Source: Pontibacter sp. SGAir0037
GTDB lineage: Bacteria; Bacteroidota; Bacteroidia; Cytophagales; Hymenobacteraceae
DNA: 64,000 nucleotides
Assembly (NCBI RefSeq): GCF_005491705.1
Contig: NZ_CP028092.1
Coordinates: 3,410,001-3,474,000 of the forward strand
Reading direction: 5' to 3'
The translations under genes were made by a program, and so were the position numbers. The notes beneath the pieces are model-generated. The model was given only the letters and a program-made list of their open reading frames with translations. It was not told the DNA's origin and did not search any database. This document shows, piece by piece, positions 1-8,737 of this stretch. Each line of letters begins with the position of its first letter. Position 1 is the stretch's first letter.

Positions 1-22
1 GTGGAATAATGGCAAGCACCCT

Positions 23-400
23 ATGAAATGGCTATCATCACTCTTATTAATTTGTATTGTATTGTTTTCGGCCTGTAGCGGCGAGAATACCAACAACAGA
101 ATACCCGACACGCAACCTGATATTCAGGGCCCGATTTCGAAGTTAAAAAGAACGGCAGCTAAAAACGGCAAGTCGGTGGCTACAATATTGGTTGAAACCG
201 TAGGCGGCATCGAAAGCAATTACCCGAAGGCCACTATAACGGTGGATGAAAAGACTATAATTCAGGATCAGGAAGGCACGATACTTAAACCGACACATTT
301 GCGGGAAGGATTAACGGCAGAGGTTTGGTTTGATGAACCTGTTCTGGAATCGTTACCTGTTCAGGCACATGCAGCCGCTGTCCGGATAACTGTAGAATAA
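23..400 (+). CDS. small lipoprotein, unknown function
   Basis: The 125-residue product starts with a short charged stretch, a hydrophobic segment and the lipobox LFSAC, so Cys18 is the likely lipidated residue and the protein is expected to sit in the envelope. The mature part is rich in Thr, Val, Ile and Glu with alternating hydrophobic residues (for example the region around TILVETVGG and AEVWFDEPV), which suggests a small beta-strand domain. I do not recognise a named family. The stop lies 4 bp before the Rieske gene, so the two are probably cotranscribed. The signal peptide is seen directly; the function is unknown. Confidence 0.75.
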   Translation: MKWLSSLLLICIVLFSACSGENTNNRIPDTQPDIQGPISKLKRTAAKNGKSVATILVETVGGIESNYPKATITVDEKTIIQDQEGTILKPTHLREGLTAEVWFDEPVLESLPVQAHAAAVRITVE

Positions 401-404
401 AGCT

Positions 405-746
405 ATGGCAGAAACTACCAAAGCGTATACCTGGCACAAGATCTTTAACTCCGAGGCAGAGGCTAAAGAGCAGGTGCCACCGCGCAAGCTCAGGCAATTT
501 ACGCTCGATGGCCGCACCATCTGCTTTGCCCATACCTTTGCCGGCTTCTTTGGCATCGAAGATGCCTGCCCGCATATGGGCCACTCCCTTAGCAAAGGCA
601 ATACTAATTACCTCAACGAAGTGATATGCCCCTGGCATAGCTATCGCTATGATCTTACCAACGGCAAAGAATGCGACTATCGCTCACGTAATGCCAGAGT
701 ATACCCTGTAGAAGTGCGCGAAGACGGTGTGTTTATCGGTATTTGA
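405..746 (+). CDS. Rieske [2Fe-2S] domain protein
   Basis: A 113-residue single-domain Rieske protein. The two cluster-binding boxes are visible: CPHMGH (Cys55, His57) and CPWHSY (Cys75, His78). Its length matches stand-alone ferredoxin-type Rieske proteins such as the small subunits NirD or BphA3, rather than membrane-anchored cytochrome bc1 Rieske proteins; there is no signal peptide or membrane segment, so it should be cytosolic. It may carry electrons for an unlinked oxygenase or reductase, but no oxygenase is adjacent. It follows the lipoprotein gene by 4 bp. Confidence 0.88.
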   Translation: MAETTKAYTWHKIFNSEAEAKEQVPPRKLRQFTLDGRTICFAHTFAGFFGIEDACPHMGHSLSKGNTNYLNEVICPWHSYRYDLTNGKECDYRSRNARVYPVEVREDGVFIGI

Positions 747-773
747 AAATACCAGCTGCTGCTGGCTGGCACC

Positions 774-989
774 TTATTTAAGGTTACCAGCTACAGCACC
801 AGTAGTAACATGAGAAGCAGAGGCGGATACTACCACAGTATCCAGCATTACTGTCATAACAGGTACTTCTACATCAATTGCAACAGCTTCGTCTGCTGCA
901 GCAGGTTGAACATGTGATGTGCGAACGGTTTCGTTGCATACAAGACCAAAACCAAATAAATAAGCGGCGAATACGAATAACATTTTCAT
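774..989 (-). CDS. small secreted protein, unknown
   Basis: This 71-residue ORF begins with a plausible signal peptide (MKMLFVFAAYLFGFGLVC) followed by a Val/Ala/Thr-rich tail without recognised domains. It converges on the Rieske gene. The case for it being real is mainly upstream. On the minus strand there is a textbook Bacteroidota promoter, TTG-N20-TATCTTTG, about 40-70 bp before the ATG, with a 29-bp palindrome on top of it (see the separate entries). Function unknown. It might be a regulated small exported peptide; the coding call itself rests on the promoter, the signal peptide and the ATG. Confidence 0.55.
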   Translation of the reverse strand: MKMLFVFAAYLFGFGLVCNETVRTSHVQPAAADEAVAIDVEVPVMTVMLDTVVVSASASHVTTGAVAGNLK

Positions 990-1029
990 AGTTTTATTTT
1001 TTAGAGCGGTTAATATTTAATTGATGCTC

Positions 1030-1060
1030 CAAAGATACGCTACAGTACTTTGCATTGCAA
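1030..1060 (-). promoter_or_regulatory. Bacteroidota-type promoter
   Basis: Read on the minus strand: TTG (1060-1058), 20 nt, then TATCTTTG (1037-1030), a perfect TAnnTTTG -7 element. It drives the small secreted protein ending at 774. Confidence 0.65.
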
Positions 1061-1069
1061 GGTACTGTA
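1041..1069. promoter_or_regulatory. 29-bp palindromic candidate operator
   Basis: Two 14-bp arms, TACAGTACTTTGCA and TGCAAGGTACTGTA, flank a single central T and match at 13 of 14 positions. The dyad covers the -33 TTG and most of the spacer of the minus-strand promoter, where a bound dimeric repressor would block RNA polymerase. The regulator is unknown. Confidence 0.5.
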
Positions 1070-1310
1070 TAAACAAATAGACAAACCTGCTCTTCTTACC
1101 CATTAACTCCTTTAAAAATCAGATAAAACCTTGGCTATAAAAGCGCCAGCCTTGCCATATCTTCTTGTATATGTGCCGCTACGCTTAAAACACATTTTGC
1201 AACAATTCCTGAAGCTGTTTTGCAGAGTTCTCCTGGCAATTACTTTGCCTCCTGAAAATACTTCTGATAAATTACCGGCCCGGCTCAGCAATACACAGGT
1301 CAAAAAGAAG

Positions 1311-1318
1311 TACTTTTG
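1311..1318 (+). promoter_or_regulatory. possible -7 element of the permease gene
   Basis: TACTTTTG matches TAnnTTTG exactly and lies 19 bp before the ATG at 1337. No TTG is found at the expected distance upstream, so this is weak. Confidence 0.3.
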
Positions 1319-1336
1319 TGTCATTTTACTTTAGAT

Positions 1337-2827
1337 ATGGAAGATCTGCAAGAGCGAATAGCAAAGACTTCGGAGAAGTCGAAAGAAGGTTTTAAGCGTG
1401 AAATAACGCTTTTTGATGCCATCATGATTGTAACGGGTGGTATGATTGGTTCGGGTATATTTATTGTAACTGCCGATATATCGCGCACCGTTGTAACGCC
1501 TGGCAACATGCTGCTGGTGTGGGTGCTGTCGGGTTTCCTGACAATGGTAGGCGCTATCAGTTATGGCGAGCTTTCTTCTATGTTTCCCAATGTGGGCGGC
1601 CAGTATGTATACCTGAAAGAGGCATTTAATAAAATGGTGGCCTTCCTGTATGGCTGGACTCTTTTCCTGGTAATCCAAACAGGTATTATAGCAGCGGTAG
1701 CTGTGGCCTTTGCACGCTTTACCGGTGTTATCATTCCCTGGTTCAGCGAGAGCAATGCCTTGTTCTCTTTTGCAGGTCGTAACTTTACCACCGTACAACT
1801 GCTGGCAATCACCAGTATTATCTATCTTACTTATATTAACTCCAGGGGCGTGAAAAGCGGAAAGCTGATTCAGAACATCTTCGGCAGCACCAAGCTTATC
1901 GCTCTGTTTGGCCTGATTCTTTTTGGATTCCTCTTCGGGATAAACGAGACTGCTGTTCAGGCAAACTTCTCCGACTTTTGGGGTGAGGCAGCCACGGCAG
2001 CGGGTACACCAGACGAAATTCCGCCGACAGGCTGGGCATTTATATCGGCTATAGGTATTGCAATGGTAGGAGCGCTTTTCTCTTCCGACTCCTGGAACAA
2101 CATTGGGTTTTCCGGCGATGAAATCGTAAATCCGAAACGTACCATTGTAATGAGTATGGTGATAGGCTCTGGTATAGTAACCGTTATTTACCTGCTCATT
2201 AACCTGGTATACCTGTTGGTGCTGCCTATAAATGGAGATCCTGCGGCAGCTGATGCCATTGGGCAGGGTATAAAGCACGCCACCAACGATCGTGTGGCTA
2301 CCGCAGTAGCTGATGTCATAGGCGGATACCCTGCTACGATTGCCATTGCTATCCTGATCATGATCTCTACGTTCGGATGTAATAATGGGGCTATTTTATC
2401 GGGAGCCCGCGTGTATTATGCCATAGCAAAAGATGGATTGTTCTTCCAGCGTATGGGGCACCTGAATAAGAACGGAGTACCTGCTGCAGCTCTTTGGCTA
2501 CAGTGCATCTGGGCCTGTGCTCTCTGCCTTTCCGGTTCGTATGGCCAGTTGCTCGATTATGTGATTTTTGCGGTTATGCTGTTCTACATTCTTACCATAG
2601 CAGGTGTATTTGTGTTAAGAGTAAAACGCCCGGACCTGCCACGCCCTTACAAGGCCTTCGGTTATCCTATCCTGCCGGCGCTTTACATCCTTTTAGCATC
2701 CGCCATTTGTATTACCTTGCTTATCTACAAACCTTATTTCACCTGGCCCGGACTAATTATAGTTGGCCTGGGTATTCCTGTGTATTATTTCTTCGGAAGC
2801 AAGTTTAAAAGCGAGGCAGCATCTTAA
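1337..2827 (+). CDS. APC-family amino acid permease
   Basis: A 496-residue polytopic membrane protein of the amino acid-polyamine-organocation superfamily. The family signature GGMIGSGIF lies in the first membrane segment, and about twelve hydrophobic segments follow, as expected for LeuT-fold transporters. It presumably imports amino acids across the inner membrane; the substrate cannot be read from the sequence. I prefer the ATG at 1337 (MEDLQERIA) to an in-frame ATG seven codons upstream, because the permease N-terminus is normally a short charged cytoplasmic tail and a -7-like element lies at 1311-1318. It is monocistronic and ends at a strong hairpin. Confidence 0.92.
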   Translation: MEDLQERIAKTSEKSKEGFKREITLFDAIMIVTGGMIGSGIFIVTADISRTVVTPGNMLLVWVLSGFLTMVGAISYGELSSMFPNVGGQYVYLKEAFNKMVAFLYGWTLFLVIQTGIIAAVAVAFARFTGVIIPWFSESNALFSFAGRNFTTVQLLAITSIIYLTYINSRGVKSGKLIQNIFGSTKLIALFGLILFGFLFGINETAVQANFSDFWGEAATAAGTPDEIPPTGWAFISAIGIAMVGALFSSDSWNNIGFSGDEIVNPKRTIVMSMVIGSGIVTVIYLLINLVYLLVLPINGDPAAADAIGQGIKHATNDRVATAVADVIGGYPATIAIAILIMISTFGCNNGAILSGARVYYAIAKDGLFFQRMGHLNKNGVPAAALWLQCIWACALCLSGSYGQLLDYVIFAVMLFYILTIAGVFVLRVKRPDLPRPYKAFGYPILPALYILLASAICITLLIYKPYFTWPGLIIVGLGIPVYYFFGSKFKSEAAS

Positions 2828-2830
2828 GCT

Positions 2831-2867
2831 AACAGAAAGGGCCGCTGTAGAAGCAGCCCTTTCTGTT
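2831..2867. terminator. bidirectional terminator hairpin
   Basis: A perfect 12-bp stem (AACAGAAAGGGC / GCCCTTTCTGTT) lies between two convergent genes, with T-rich flanks on both strands. It overlaps the last bases of the glycosidase gene. Confidence 0.8.
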
Positions 2868-4306
2868 TAAAACTTCTGTTTCCCCTCCAGGAAATCCCGG
2901 TACCAATGTCCTGAATCTTTAATCGTACGTTGCTGGGTTTCATAATCGATATACACCAGGCCAAAGCGGGGATGATAGCCTTCTGCCCATTCAAAATTAT
3001 CTACAAAGGACCACACGAAATACCCCTGCACCTTTACCCCCTCCTGCTTTGCGCGCAGTACCTGATGCAGGTAACGTTGCAGAAAATCTACCCTGTTGGT
3101 ATCATGCACTTCCCCATCCAGCAACTGATCGGCAAAAGCCGCACCGTTTTCAGTTACAATCAGTTTCTTAATGCCTTTGTACTGGTTATACTTGTGCAGA
3201 ATGTGGTAAATGCCTTGCGGATACACCTCCCAGTTCATCTGCGTTTGCGGCACGCCCCGCTTTTTAGGCGGCACCAGGTTTGCCTGCACAAAAGGCGTCC
3301 AGAAAGAGTGCTTCACTACTTCCCGGGTATAGTTCTGAATCCCGATAAAGTCGAAGTCGAACTTAACTTTGTCTTCATCTCCCGCCAGTATGTATTTCTC
3401 GATGCGGCGCATAAACTTCAAGTCCTGCAGTGGGTAGCCCAGGCCAAGTGATGGTTCAATAAAAAGCCGGTTCAGCAACGCATCTACACGTATAGCAGCC
3501 TTGATATCTTTCTCCTGGGGCCTGTATGGTTCCACGTGTGAACAGGAGAAAGTCGTGCCGATTTCTGCACCAGGAAGCAGGTCCCTCAACACACGCCCGC
3601 CTTCTGCCTGGCAAAGCGTGGCATGATGCACCGCCGGAACAAAACCCTTAAAGCCTATGCGCCCTGGTGCATGCACGCCTAAAAAGTATCCGGCTCCGGT
3701 AAACACCATTGGTTCGTTCAGCACCATCCAATGTTTTACCCTATCTCCGTAATGTTTGGCACAAAGCGCCGCATACTCCTGAAACCAGCCTACTATATCT
3801 CTGTTTGCCCAGCCACCTTTTTTCTCCAGTTCATACGGAAGATCCCAATGGTACAGCGTTACCCAAGGTGTAATCCCCAACTCAAGGCAATGATCTATCA
3901 ACCTGTTATAGTAGTCGATGCCTGCTTGGTTGGCGCGCCCATGCCCGTCAGGCAGCAGGCGTGGCCAGGACAGTGAAAAACGAAAATTCGGAATGGAGAG
4001 CGACTGCATCAGCTCCAGATCGTCGGGATAGCGGTTAAAGAAGTCGCAGGCGAAGTTGCCGTTATGGTTTAGCTTTACTTTGCCCTTTTTACCAGAAAAA
4101 ACGTCCCAGATAGAGGCGCCTTTGCCTTCTATATCGTGTGCTCCTTCAATCTGATAAGCTGCTGTAGAAACGCCCCAGGCAAAATCGGCGCCGAAAGCTG
4201 CTCTTTTTACAGCAGCACTGTGCTCTATGGCTCCAGGAGGATGTTGATTAGAAGTGAATATAGTTTGATCTGCTGTTTGTTTATCGCTTTTAGCGTTCAT
4301 TTCCAT
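2867..4306 (-). CDS. GH1 family beta-glucosidase
   Basis: A 479-residue glycoside hydrolase family 1 enzyme. Family landmarks in order: FAWGVSTAAYQIEG near residue 42, the acid/base motif LNEP with Glu198, and the nucleophile motif TENG with Glu386. The C-terminal aglycone-site stretch WSFVDNFEW is also present. A beta-glucosidase or related activity on short beta-linked sugars is therefore likely; exact specificity cannot be told. About 35 residues precede the (beta/alpha)8 barrel and have no signal peptide, so it is cytosolic; an ATG two codons downstream could also be used. It is a single gene convergent with the permease. Confidence 0.94.
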   Translation of the reverse strand: MEMNAKSDKQTADQTIFTSNQHPPGAIEHSAAVKRAAFGADFAWGVSTAAYQIEGAHDIEGKGASIWDVFSGKKGKVKLNHNGNFACDFFNRYPDDLELMQSLSIPNFRFSLSWPRLLPDGHGRANQAGIDYYNRLIDHCLELGITPWVTLYHWDLPYELEKKGGWANRDIVGWFQEYAALCAKHYGDRVKHWMVLNEPMVFTGAGYFLGVHAPGRIGFKGFVPAVHHATLCQAEGGRVLRDLLPGAEIGTTFSCSHVEPYRPQEKDIKAAIRVDALLNRLFIEPSLGLGYPLQDLKFMRRIEKYILAGDEDKVKFDFDFIGIQNYTREVVKHSFWTPFVQANLVPPKKRGVPQTQMNWEVYPQGIYHILHKYNQYKGIKKLIVTENGAAFADQLLDGEVHDTNRVDFLQRYLHQVLRAKQEGVKVQGYFVWSFVDNFEWAEGYHPRFGLVYIDYETQQRTIKDSGHWYRDFLEGKQKF

Positions 4307-4377
4307 GCTGTGTTTCTCCCAACTGCTTAACGCGATTTTATTGCCCGGGATGAGTCTTCTGTATCTGATTTTCTACC

Positions 4378-5364
4378 TCAGGTATTTTCCTGCACAATTC
4401 TGCTTACAATAGCTGCTGTTTCGTCGGGATAATCTACGGCTACAGGCTTGCCATGCAGCAGCCACTCCTGTATGGCAGGCAGGTGTTTTTTCTTAAGGCT
4501 TTTAATAGTAGGCACGCCCATGTGCTTCAGCACTGCCGCATTGCAAACCTGCTCAAACTGGTTTTTCATAGGTACTACCAGCAGCTTCTTTTGCAGGTAC
4601 AACACTTCTGATGGCGTTCCGAACCCGGCAGCACAGAGCACACCTGCCGAAGAAGCCATACTTTTCAGGAACGCCTCGTTCTGTATCGGCTGCACCGACA
4701 CGTTTTCGTACTGAAAGGCTTGCTTATTATGTTTTGAATATACCTGCCACTCTACATGTTTAAAATGCATGAGCCTGTTTACGATTTTATGATCGTCGTG
4801 GGCAGGCAGGTAAACTGTATAATGTCCTTTATTGCTTATCTCCAGTTCCCGCACCTGCCTGCGTATGATCGGTGTAAAGATGGTGTCGTCGAAGCGGGCA
4901 AAATGGAAGCCATATTGTACAGTAGTAGGAGAATAATTCTTTAAGACAAACTTGCCTATAAAATCAGCTTCTTCGGGTTTGGGCACTTTAGGATTAAGCA
5001 CCGACACCTGGTTGCTTAGCCCGACACAATGTTTCTTTGCCATGGCACAGGCCCAGGAGGAAATAGGCTCAAAATCTGTAATTACCAGGTCGTAATCCTT
5101 AACGGGCAGTTGCCGCACTTCTTTGTAAAAGCTTCTGGAGTTAACCTGGGCCAGAGTACGCAGGTAATCTATACCGCCGCTTTTTCCGAAGATAAAGCTT
5201 AGCCCTTTAAGCCGGTATTTCACCGGATAAGGCAAATTCAGATCAACCTGGCACCCACTCACCAGAATATCCAGCTCTCCATGATGCTGTAAAGCCGGAA
5301 TTACATCCATTGCCCTGGTCAGGTGACCGTTGCCTGTCCCCTGAATAGCATACAATATTCTCAA
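4378..5364 (-). CDS. glycosyltransferase, MJ1255-like GT-B family
   Basis: A 328-residue protein with the GT-B N-terminal signature YAIQGTGNGHLTRA and a C-terminal donor-site region FGTPSEVLY ... NQFEQVCNA, typical of UDP-sugar-dependent transferases of the MJ1255/VC2487 group. The start is a TTG that shares bases with the TGA of the upstream phosphoesterase gene (TTGA overlap), so the two are translationally coupled. Pairing with an LpxH-like phosphoesterase suggests work on a lipid or cell-envelope glycoconjugate; that is inference. No membrane segment is seen. Confidence 0.85.
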   Translation of the reverse strand: MRILYAIQGTGNGHLTRAMDVIPALQHHGELDILVSGCQVDLNLPYPVKYRLKGLSFIFGKSGGIDYLRTLAQVNSRSFYKEVRQLPVKDYDLVITDFEPISSWACAMAKKHCVGLSNQVSVLNPKVPKPEEADFIGKFVLKNYSPTTVQYGFHFARFDDTIFTPIIRRQVRELEISNKGHYTVYLPAHDDHKIVNRLMHFKHVEWQVYSKHNKQAFQYENVSVQPIQNEAFLKSMASSAGVLCAAGFGTPSEVLYLQKKLLVVPMKNQFEQVCNAAVLKHMGVPTIKSLKKKHLPAIQEWLLHGKPVAVDYPDETAAIVSRIVQENT

Positions 5365-6200
5365 GCAGTTTTCAGGTTAAATTCCACCATCAGGCTCTGG
5401 AACAGCTGCACGTTTGTTGGTACCAGCTCTTCGTCTTCCTCCTCCACCAGGGCCACATCATCCTGGAACTTGTAAAGGCTCCACTCTCCTTTATCATACT
5501 CCAGGGCAGTCAGGTTCTCGATCCAGTCGCCTGAGTTAAGGTAGGTAACAGTGCCTTCCTCTTTGGAAATTTCCTTCATTTCGGGGTGATGGATATGACC
5601 GCATACCACATAGTTGTAGCCATTGGAGATGGCAATATCAGAGGCGGTCTCCTCGAAATTGTTAATAAACTTGACAGCACTCTTTACCCGGTTTTTTATG
5701 TTGCGGGAGAGGTGTACCTTTTTTCTGTCGAACTTCCGGCAGAAAAAGTTTACCATGCTATTAATCAGAATTAAGAGATCGTAGCCATGTGCTCCCAGTT
5801 TTGCCAGCCATTTGGAGTGCTGCATAGTTACATCGAACACATCTCCATGAAACACCCAGGCTTTTTTGCCATCCAGCTCCAGCACCAGCTTGTTCACAAT
5901 CTGAAAGGAACCCATTTTAAAGCCAACGAATTTACGCAGCATTTCATCGTGGTTTCCCGTCACGTAATACACCTTGGTACCTTTCGCGATGAGGCCTAAC
6001 AGGTACTTCACCACTTTCATGTGGGAGGCGGGCCAATAGCTTTTACTAAACTGCCATATATCAATAATATCCCCGTTCAGGATGAGGATCTTCGGCTTGA
6101 TGCTTTTGAGGTAGGTCAGCAGTTCTTTTGCCTGGCAGCCATAGGTACCAAGGTGTACATCTGAAATAACGGCTACTTCTACTTTTCTTTTTTTTGCCAT
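5361..6200 (-). CDS. LpxH-like metallophosphoesterase
   Basis: A 279-residue calcineurin-like phosphoesterase. Metal-binding blocks are all present: SDVHLG (Asp14, His16), NGDIID (Asp44), TGNHDE (Asn83, His84), the FHGD block (His118) and CGHIHHPE (His202, His204). The overall pattern matches UDP-2,3-diacylglucosamine diphosphatase-family proteins common in Bacteroidota. Whether it is the true lipid A enzyme LpxH or a paralogue acting on another lipid-linked diphosphate cannot be decided here; this version has a long acidic C-terminal tail. It is the first gene of a two-gene operon with the glycosyltransferase. Confidence 0.88.
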   Translation of the reverse strand: MAKKRKVEVAVISDVHLGTYGCQAKELLTYLKSIKPKILILNGDIIDIWQFSKSYWPASHMKVVKYLLGLIAKGTKVYYVTGNHDEMLRKFVGFKMGSFQIVNKLVLELDGKKAWVFHGDVFDVTMQHSKWLAKLGAHGYDLLILINSMVNFFCRKFDRKKVHLSRNIKNRVKSAVKFINNFEETASDIAISNGYNYVVCGHIHHPEMKEISKEEGTVTYLNSGDWIENLTALEYDKGEWSLYKFQDDVALVEEEDEELVPTNVQLFQSLMVEFNLKTA

Positions 6201-6589
6201 TCGAAAGGCGAGGATAAGAGATTTAAGTTCGGTTGAATTTAAAAGGAGAGTAGAATGAGTGTAGCCTGTACAGGAAAATGCTCAGCAGCTTTCCCGCTGC
6301 CAACTGCATTAAGTTTTTTGCCTGTTTCATAGTATTGTTGTTTTTGTTGAAAACTGCCTTTGGCTAAAGCATTTTTTCTTCATACCAAAGCTACTAAACC
6401 AGTATTAACTACAGGTTATGAGATGGTTATGATTACGTTAAGGATTTTAAAGACCTTGCTTCTGCGAGTGTCAGAATATTGCACAGCAAAAAGACAGGTG
6501 GTGGTAGGGGAATGTGCGAAGCTAAACGGAAGGTCCAAAACAATCCTTATCTTCACCCGTAAATTTCAACACATCAACAACACCCTATT
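6201..6589. other. intergenic region
   Basis: A gap of about 390 bp between divergent genes, AT-rich, presumably holding both promoters. I see no RNA gene or clear hairpin. Confidence 0.4.
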
Positions 6590-7276
6590 TTGGCTACAGA
6601 AGCAAAAAGCAGGCGCAGCACCATTTACTTCGTCAGCGGGTTAGGGGCCGACTGGCGGGCTTTCCAATTCCTACGTTTGCCGCCCGATCAGCCGTATCAA
6701 CACGTTCCCTGGATTGCTCCTGACAGTATAAACGAACCGCTTCAGGAGTATGCGAGAAGGCTGGCCGTTCAGATAACGGACCCTAACCCGATTTTGATCG
6801 GGCTTTCTTTTGGTGGTGTAACAGCCATCGAACTGGCCAAGATACTCCACCCCAAAAAGGTAATCCTGATTTCCAGTTTGTCTACTTCCCGTGCTTTACC
6901 CTGGTACTACCGCCTGATGGGACTACTCCGGATGCACCGGTACACGCCTATGAGCCTGCTGCGCAGTCTGCACCCTATAGCACCACTGCTGTTTGGTGCC
7001 AGATCTGACTATGAGAAAAAGCTGCTCAAAGAATATATCCTCACTACCAACGAAACATACCTGAGGTGGGCGCTGGGACAACTGCTGAACTGGAAGCAAG
7101 CAACTGTATGGCCCGGCCTGGTACATATTCATGGCACAGCTGATCGTATTCTTCCTTTGCGCGACAGGCCCGATATCATCAAGATAAAAGGTGGGGAACA
7201 TTTGATGATCACACACCGCTTCGATGAAATAAATGTTATCTTGAACCGCATTTTAGAAGAAATACAACAGGTATGA
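6590..7276 (+). CDS. alpha/beta hydrolase
   Basis: A 228-residue alpha/beta-hydrolase-fold protein. The nucleophile elbow GLSFGG places Ser73, with candidate acid Asp185 in HGTADRILP and His204 in GGEHLM, so the Ser-Asp-His triad is complete. The lid is short. Translation appears to start at TTG 6590, since the fold begins (TIYFVSGLGADW) only ten residues later and no ATG precedes it in frame. The stop overlaps the next ATG (ATGA), so it is coupled to the small protein and the FAD oxidoreductase that follow. The substrate is unknown. Confidence 0.85.
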   Translation: MATEAKSRRSTIYFVSGLGADWRAFQFLRLPPDQPYQHVPWIAPDSINEPLQEYARRLAVQITDPNPILIGLSFGGVTAIELAKILHPKKVILISSLSTSRALPWYYRLMGLLRMHRYTPMSLLRSLHPIAPLLFGARSDYEKKLLKEYILTTNETYLRWALGQLLNWKQATVWPGLVHIHGTADRILPLRDRPDIIKIKGGEHLMITHRFDEINVILNRILEEIQQV

Positions 7277-7530
7277 CAGATAAGAACAGATATATTGTTA
7301 CCGTACAGGATGGTCAGCAGGTAGACCTTACGCAGGCAAAAGTGGTAAAAAGCAATAATTTATACCCTTTCGGACAACACAATTATGCCATTTATGAAAC
7401 ACCAGAAGGTTATTTTATAAAGGGATTGAATACAGGAGCGCGTGAAATTATGCTTACTTGCTACGAACTGATAAATGAAGAAGAGGCATACACGTATAAG
7501 CATCCTTACATCAGAGAAGACGAATTTTAA
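7273..7530 (+). CDS. small conserved-looking protein, unknown
   Basis: An 85-residue acidic protein with no signal peptide. It is rich in Tyr and has a beta-like pattern (RYIVTVQDG, YAIYETPEGYFIKG). Its start overlaps the stop of the hydrolase gene by 4 bp, and its stop is 2 bp before the oxidoreductase start, so it is the middle gene of a tight three-gene operon. That arrangement, plus normal codon use, makes it a real gene. I do not recognise its family; a role accompanying the oxidoreductase is only suggested by position. Confidence 0.75.
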   Translation: MTDKNRYIVTVQDGQQVDLTQAKVVKSNNLYPFGQHNYAIYETPEGYFIKGLNTGAREIMLTCYELINEEEAYTYKHPYIREDEF

Positions 7531-7532
7531 GC

Positions 7533-8666
7533 ATGCAGTTCAGCTTTTGGGAGCGCGACACGTACTTCGGCAACCTTGATGTGCTCGTGATTGGCAGCGG
7601 TATAGTTGGCCTGAATGCGGCACTGCACCTGAAAAACACACAGCCACAGCTGAAGGTGATGGTTGTAGAACGGGGCTTGCTACCAACAGGTGGAAGCTCG
7701 AAGAATGCAGGCTTTGCCTGCTTCGGCAGCCCCTCCGAACTGCTCGAAGATCTTAGCCGCCATTCCGAAGATGAGGTATTCAGCCTGGTGGAGCGTCGCT
7801 GGAAAGGGTTGCAACGCCTGCGCCACAACCTGGGCGATTCCGCTATCGACTATCATCGCTGGGGCGGCTATGAACTTTTCGATGAGGAAGCGCTTTACGA
7901 AACCTGTGCTGATCGGTTAAGCTATTTTAACCGCCACCTGCAAAGGATAGTTGGCGAACCCGATATTTACCGACATGCCGACCATAAGATCGATGCTTTT
8001 GGATTTAACAAGGTACTGCACCTGATCGAAAGCACAGCAGAAGGACAGATAGATACGGGCAAAATGATTCTGGCCCTTACCCAAAAAGTACAGTCGATGG
8101 GAGTGCTGGTACTGAATGCACTGGAAGTAAAGCAGCTATACGATGAAGGTACAGGCATAGCAGCCACTACCGATAAAGGTATTACAATAAAAGCCCGGGC
8201 TGCTTTAGTGGCCACCAATGGCTTTGCGCAACAACTTCTGCCCAACCTTTCTGTTGTTCCTGCCAGAGCACAGGTACTGATTACCAAACCCATACCAGAT
8301 CTAAAAGTTAAAGGCACCTTCCACTACGACAGAGGCTATTATTATTTCCGCAACATTGGCAATAGAGTTTTATTTGGAGGAGGCCGCCATCTTGATTTTA
8401 ACGCAGAAGAAACGTCCGAACTTGGTTTAACAGACCTGGTGCAACAGAAACTGGAAAAGCTGCTTCAGGAGGTAATTTTGCCGGACACACCTTTTGAAGT
8501 GGAACATCGCTGGAGTGGCATTATGGGTATGGGCAACGAGAAAACAACTCTTGTTCAGCCTGTTTCAGAAAAAATTAGTTGCGCTATTCGTTTAAGTGGC
8601 ATGGGTGTCGCCATTGGCTCTCTGGTTGGCGAAGAAGGAGCCGAACTGGTTATGCAGCAACTGTAA
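7533..8666 (+). CDS. FAD-dependent oxidoreductase (DAO family)
   Basis: A 377-residue flavoprotein of the D-amino-acid-oxidase fold. The dinucleotide-binding GSGIVG motif (residues 21-26) comes first, followed by the family stretch TGGSSKNAGFACFG and later FGGGRHLDF near the flavin, with the C-terminal RLSGMGVAIGSL closing block. Members oxidise amines or amino acids; the substrate cannot be told. It is the last gene of the hydrolase operon and is followed by a strong terminator. Confidence 0.9.
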   Translation: MQFSFWERDTYFGNLDVLVIGSGIVGLNAALHLKNTQPQLKVMVVERGLLPTGGSSKNAGFACFGSPSELLEDLSRHSEDEVFSLVERRWKGLQRLRHNLGDSAIDYHRWGGYELFDEEALYETCADRLSYFNRHLQRIVGEPDIYRHADHKIDAFGFNKVLHLIESTAEGQIDTGKMILALTQKVQSMGVLVLNALEVKQLYDEGTGIAATTDKGITIKARAALVATNGFAQQLLPNLSVVPARAQVLITKPIPDLKVKGTFHYDRGYYYFRNIGNRVLFGGGRHLDFNAEETSELGLTDLVQQKLEKLLQEVILPDTPFEVEHRWSGIMGMGNEKTTLVQPVSEKISCAIRLSGMGVAIGSLVGEEGAELVMQQL

Positions 8667-8689
8667 TCAGTTATTTTTTGTACATAAAA

Positions 8690-8717
8690 AAGGGAAACTG
8701 TGGTGTCAGTTTCCCTT
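8690..8717 (+). terminator. terminator hairpin
   Basis: An 11-bp perfect stem (AAGGGAAACTG / CAGTTTCCCTT) with a 6-nt loop, 24 bp after the oxidoreductase stop. Confidence 0.75.
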
Positions 8718-8737
8718 CTACATATAATTCATCATAC

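Noticed and set aside
6223..6330. 35-codon minus-strand ORF upstream of the LpxH-like gene
   Set aside because: It has an ATG and a plausible helical composition, but no terminator, promoter or other support; too short to claim as a gene.
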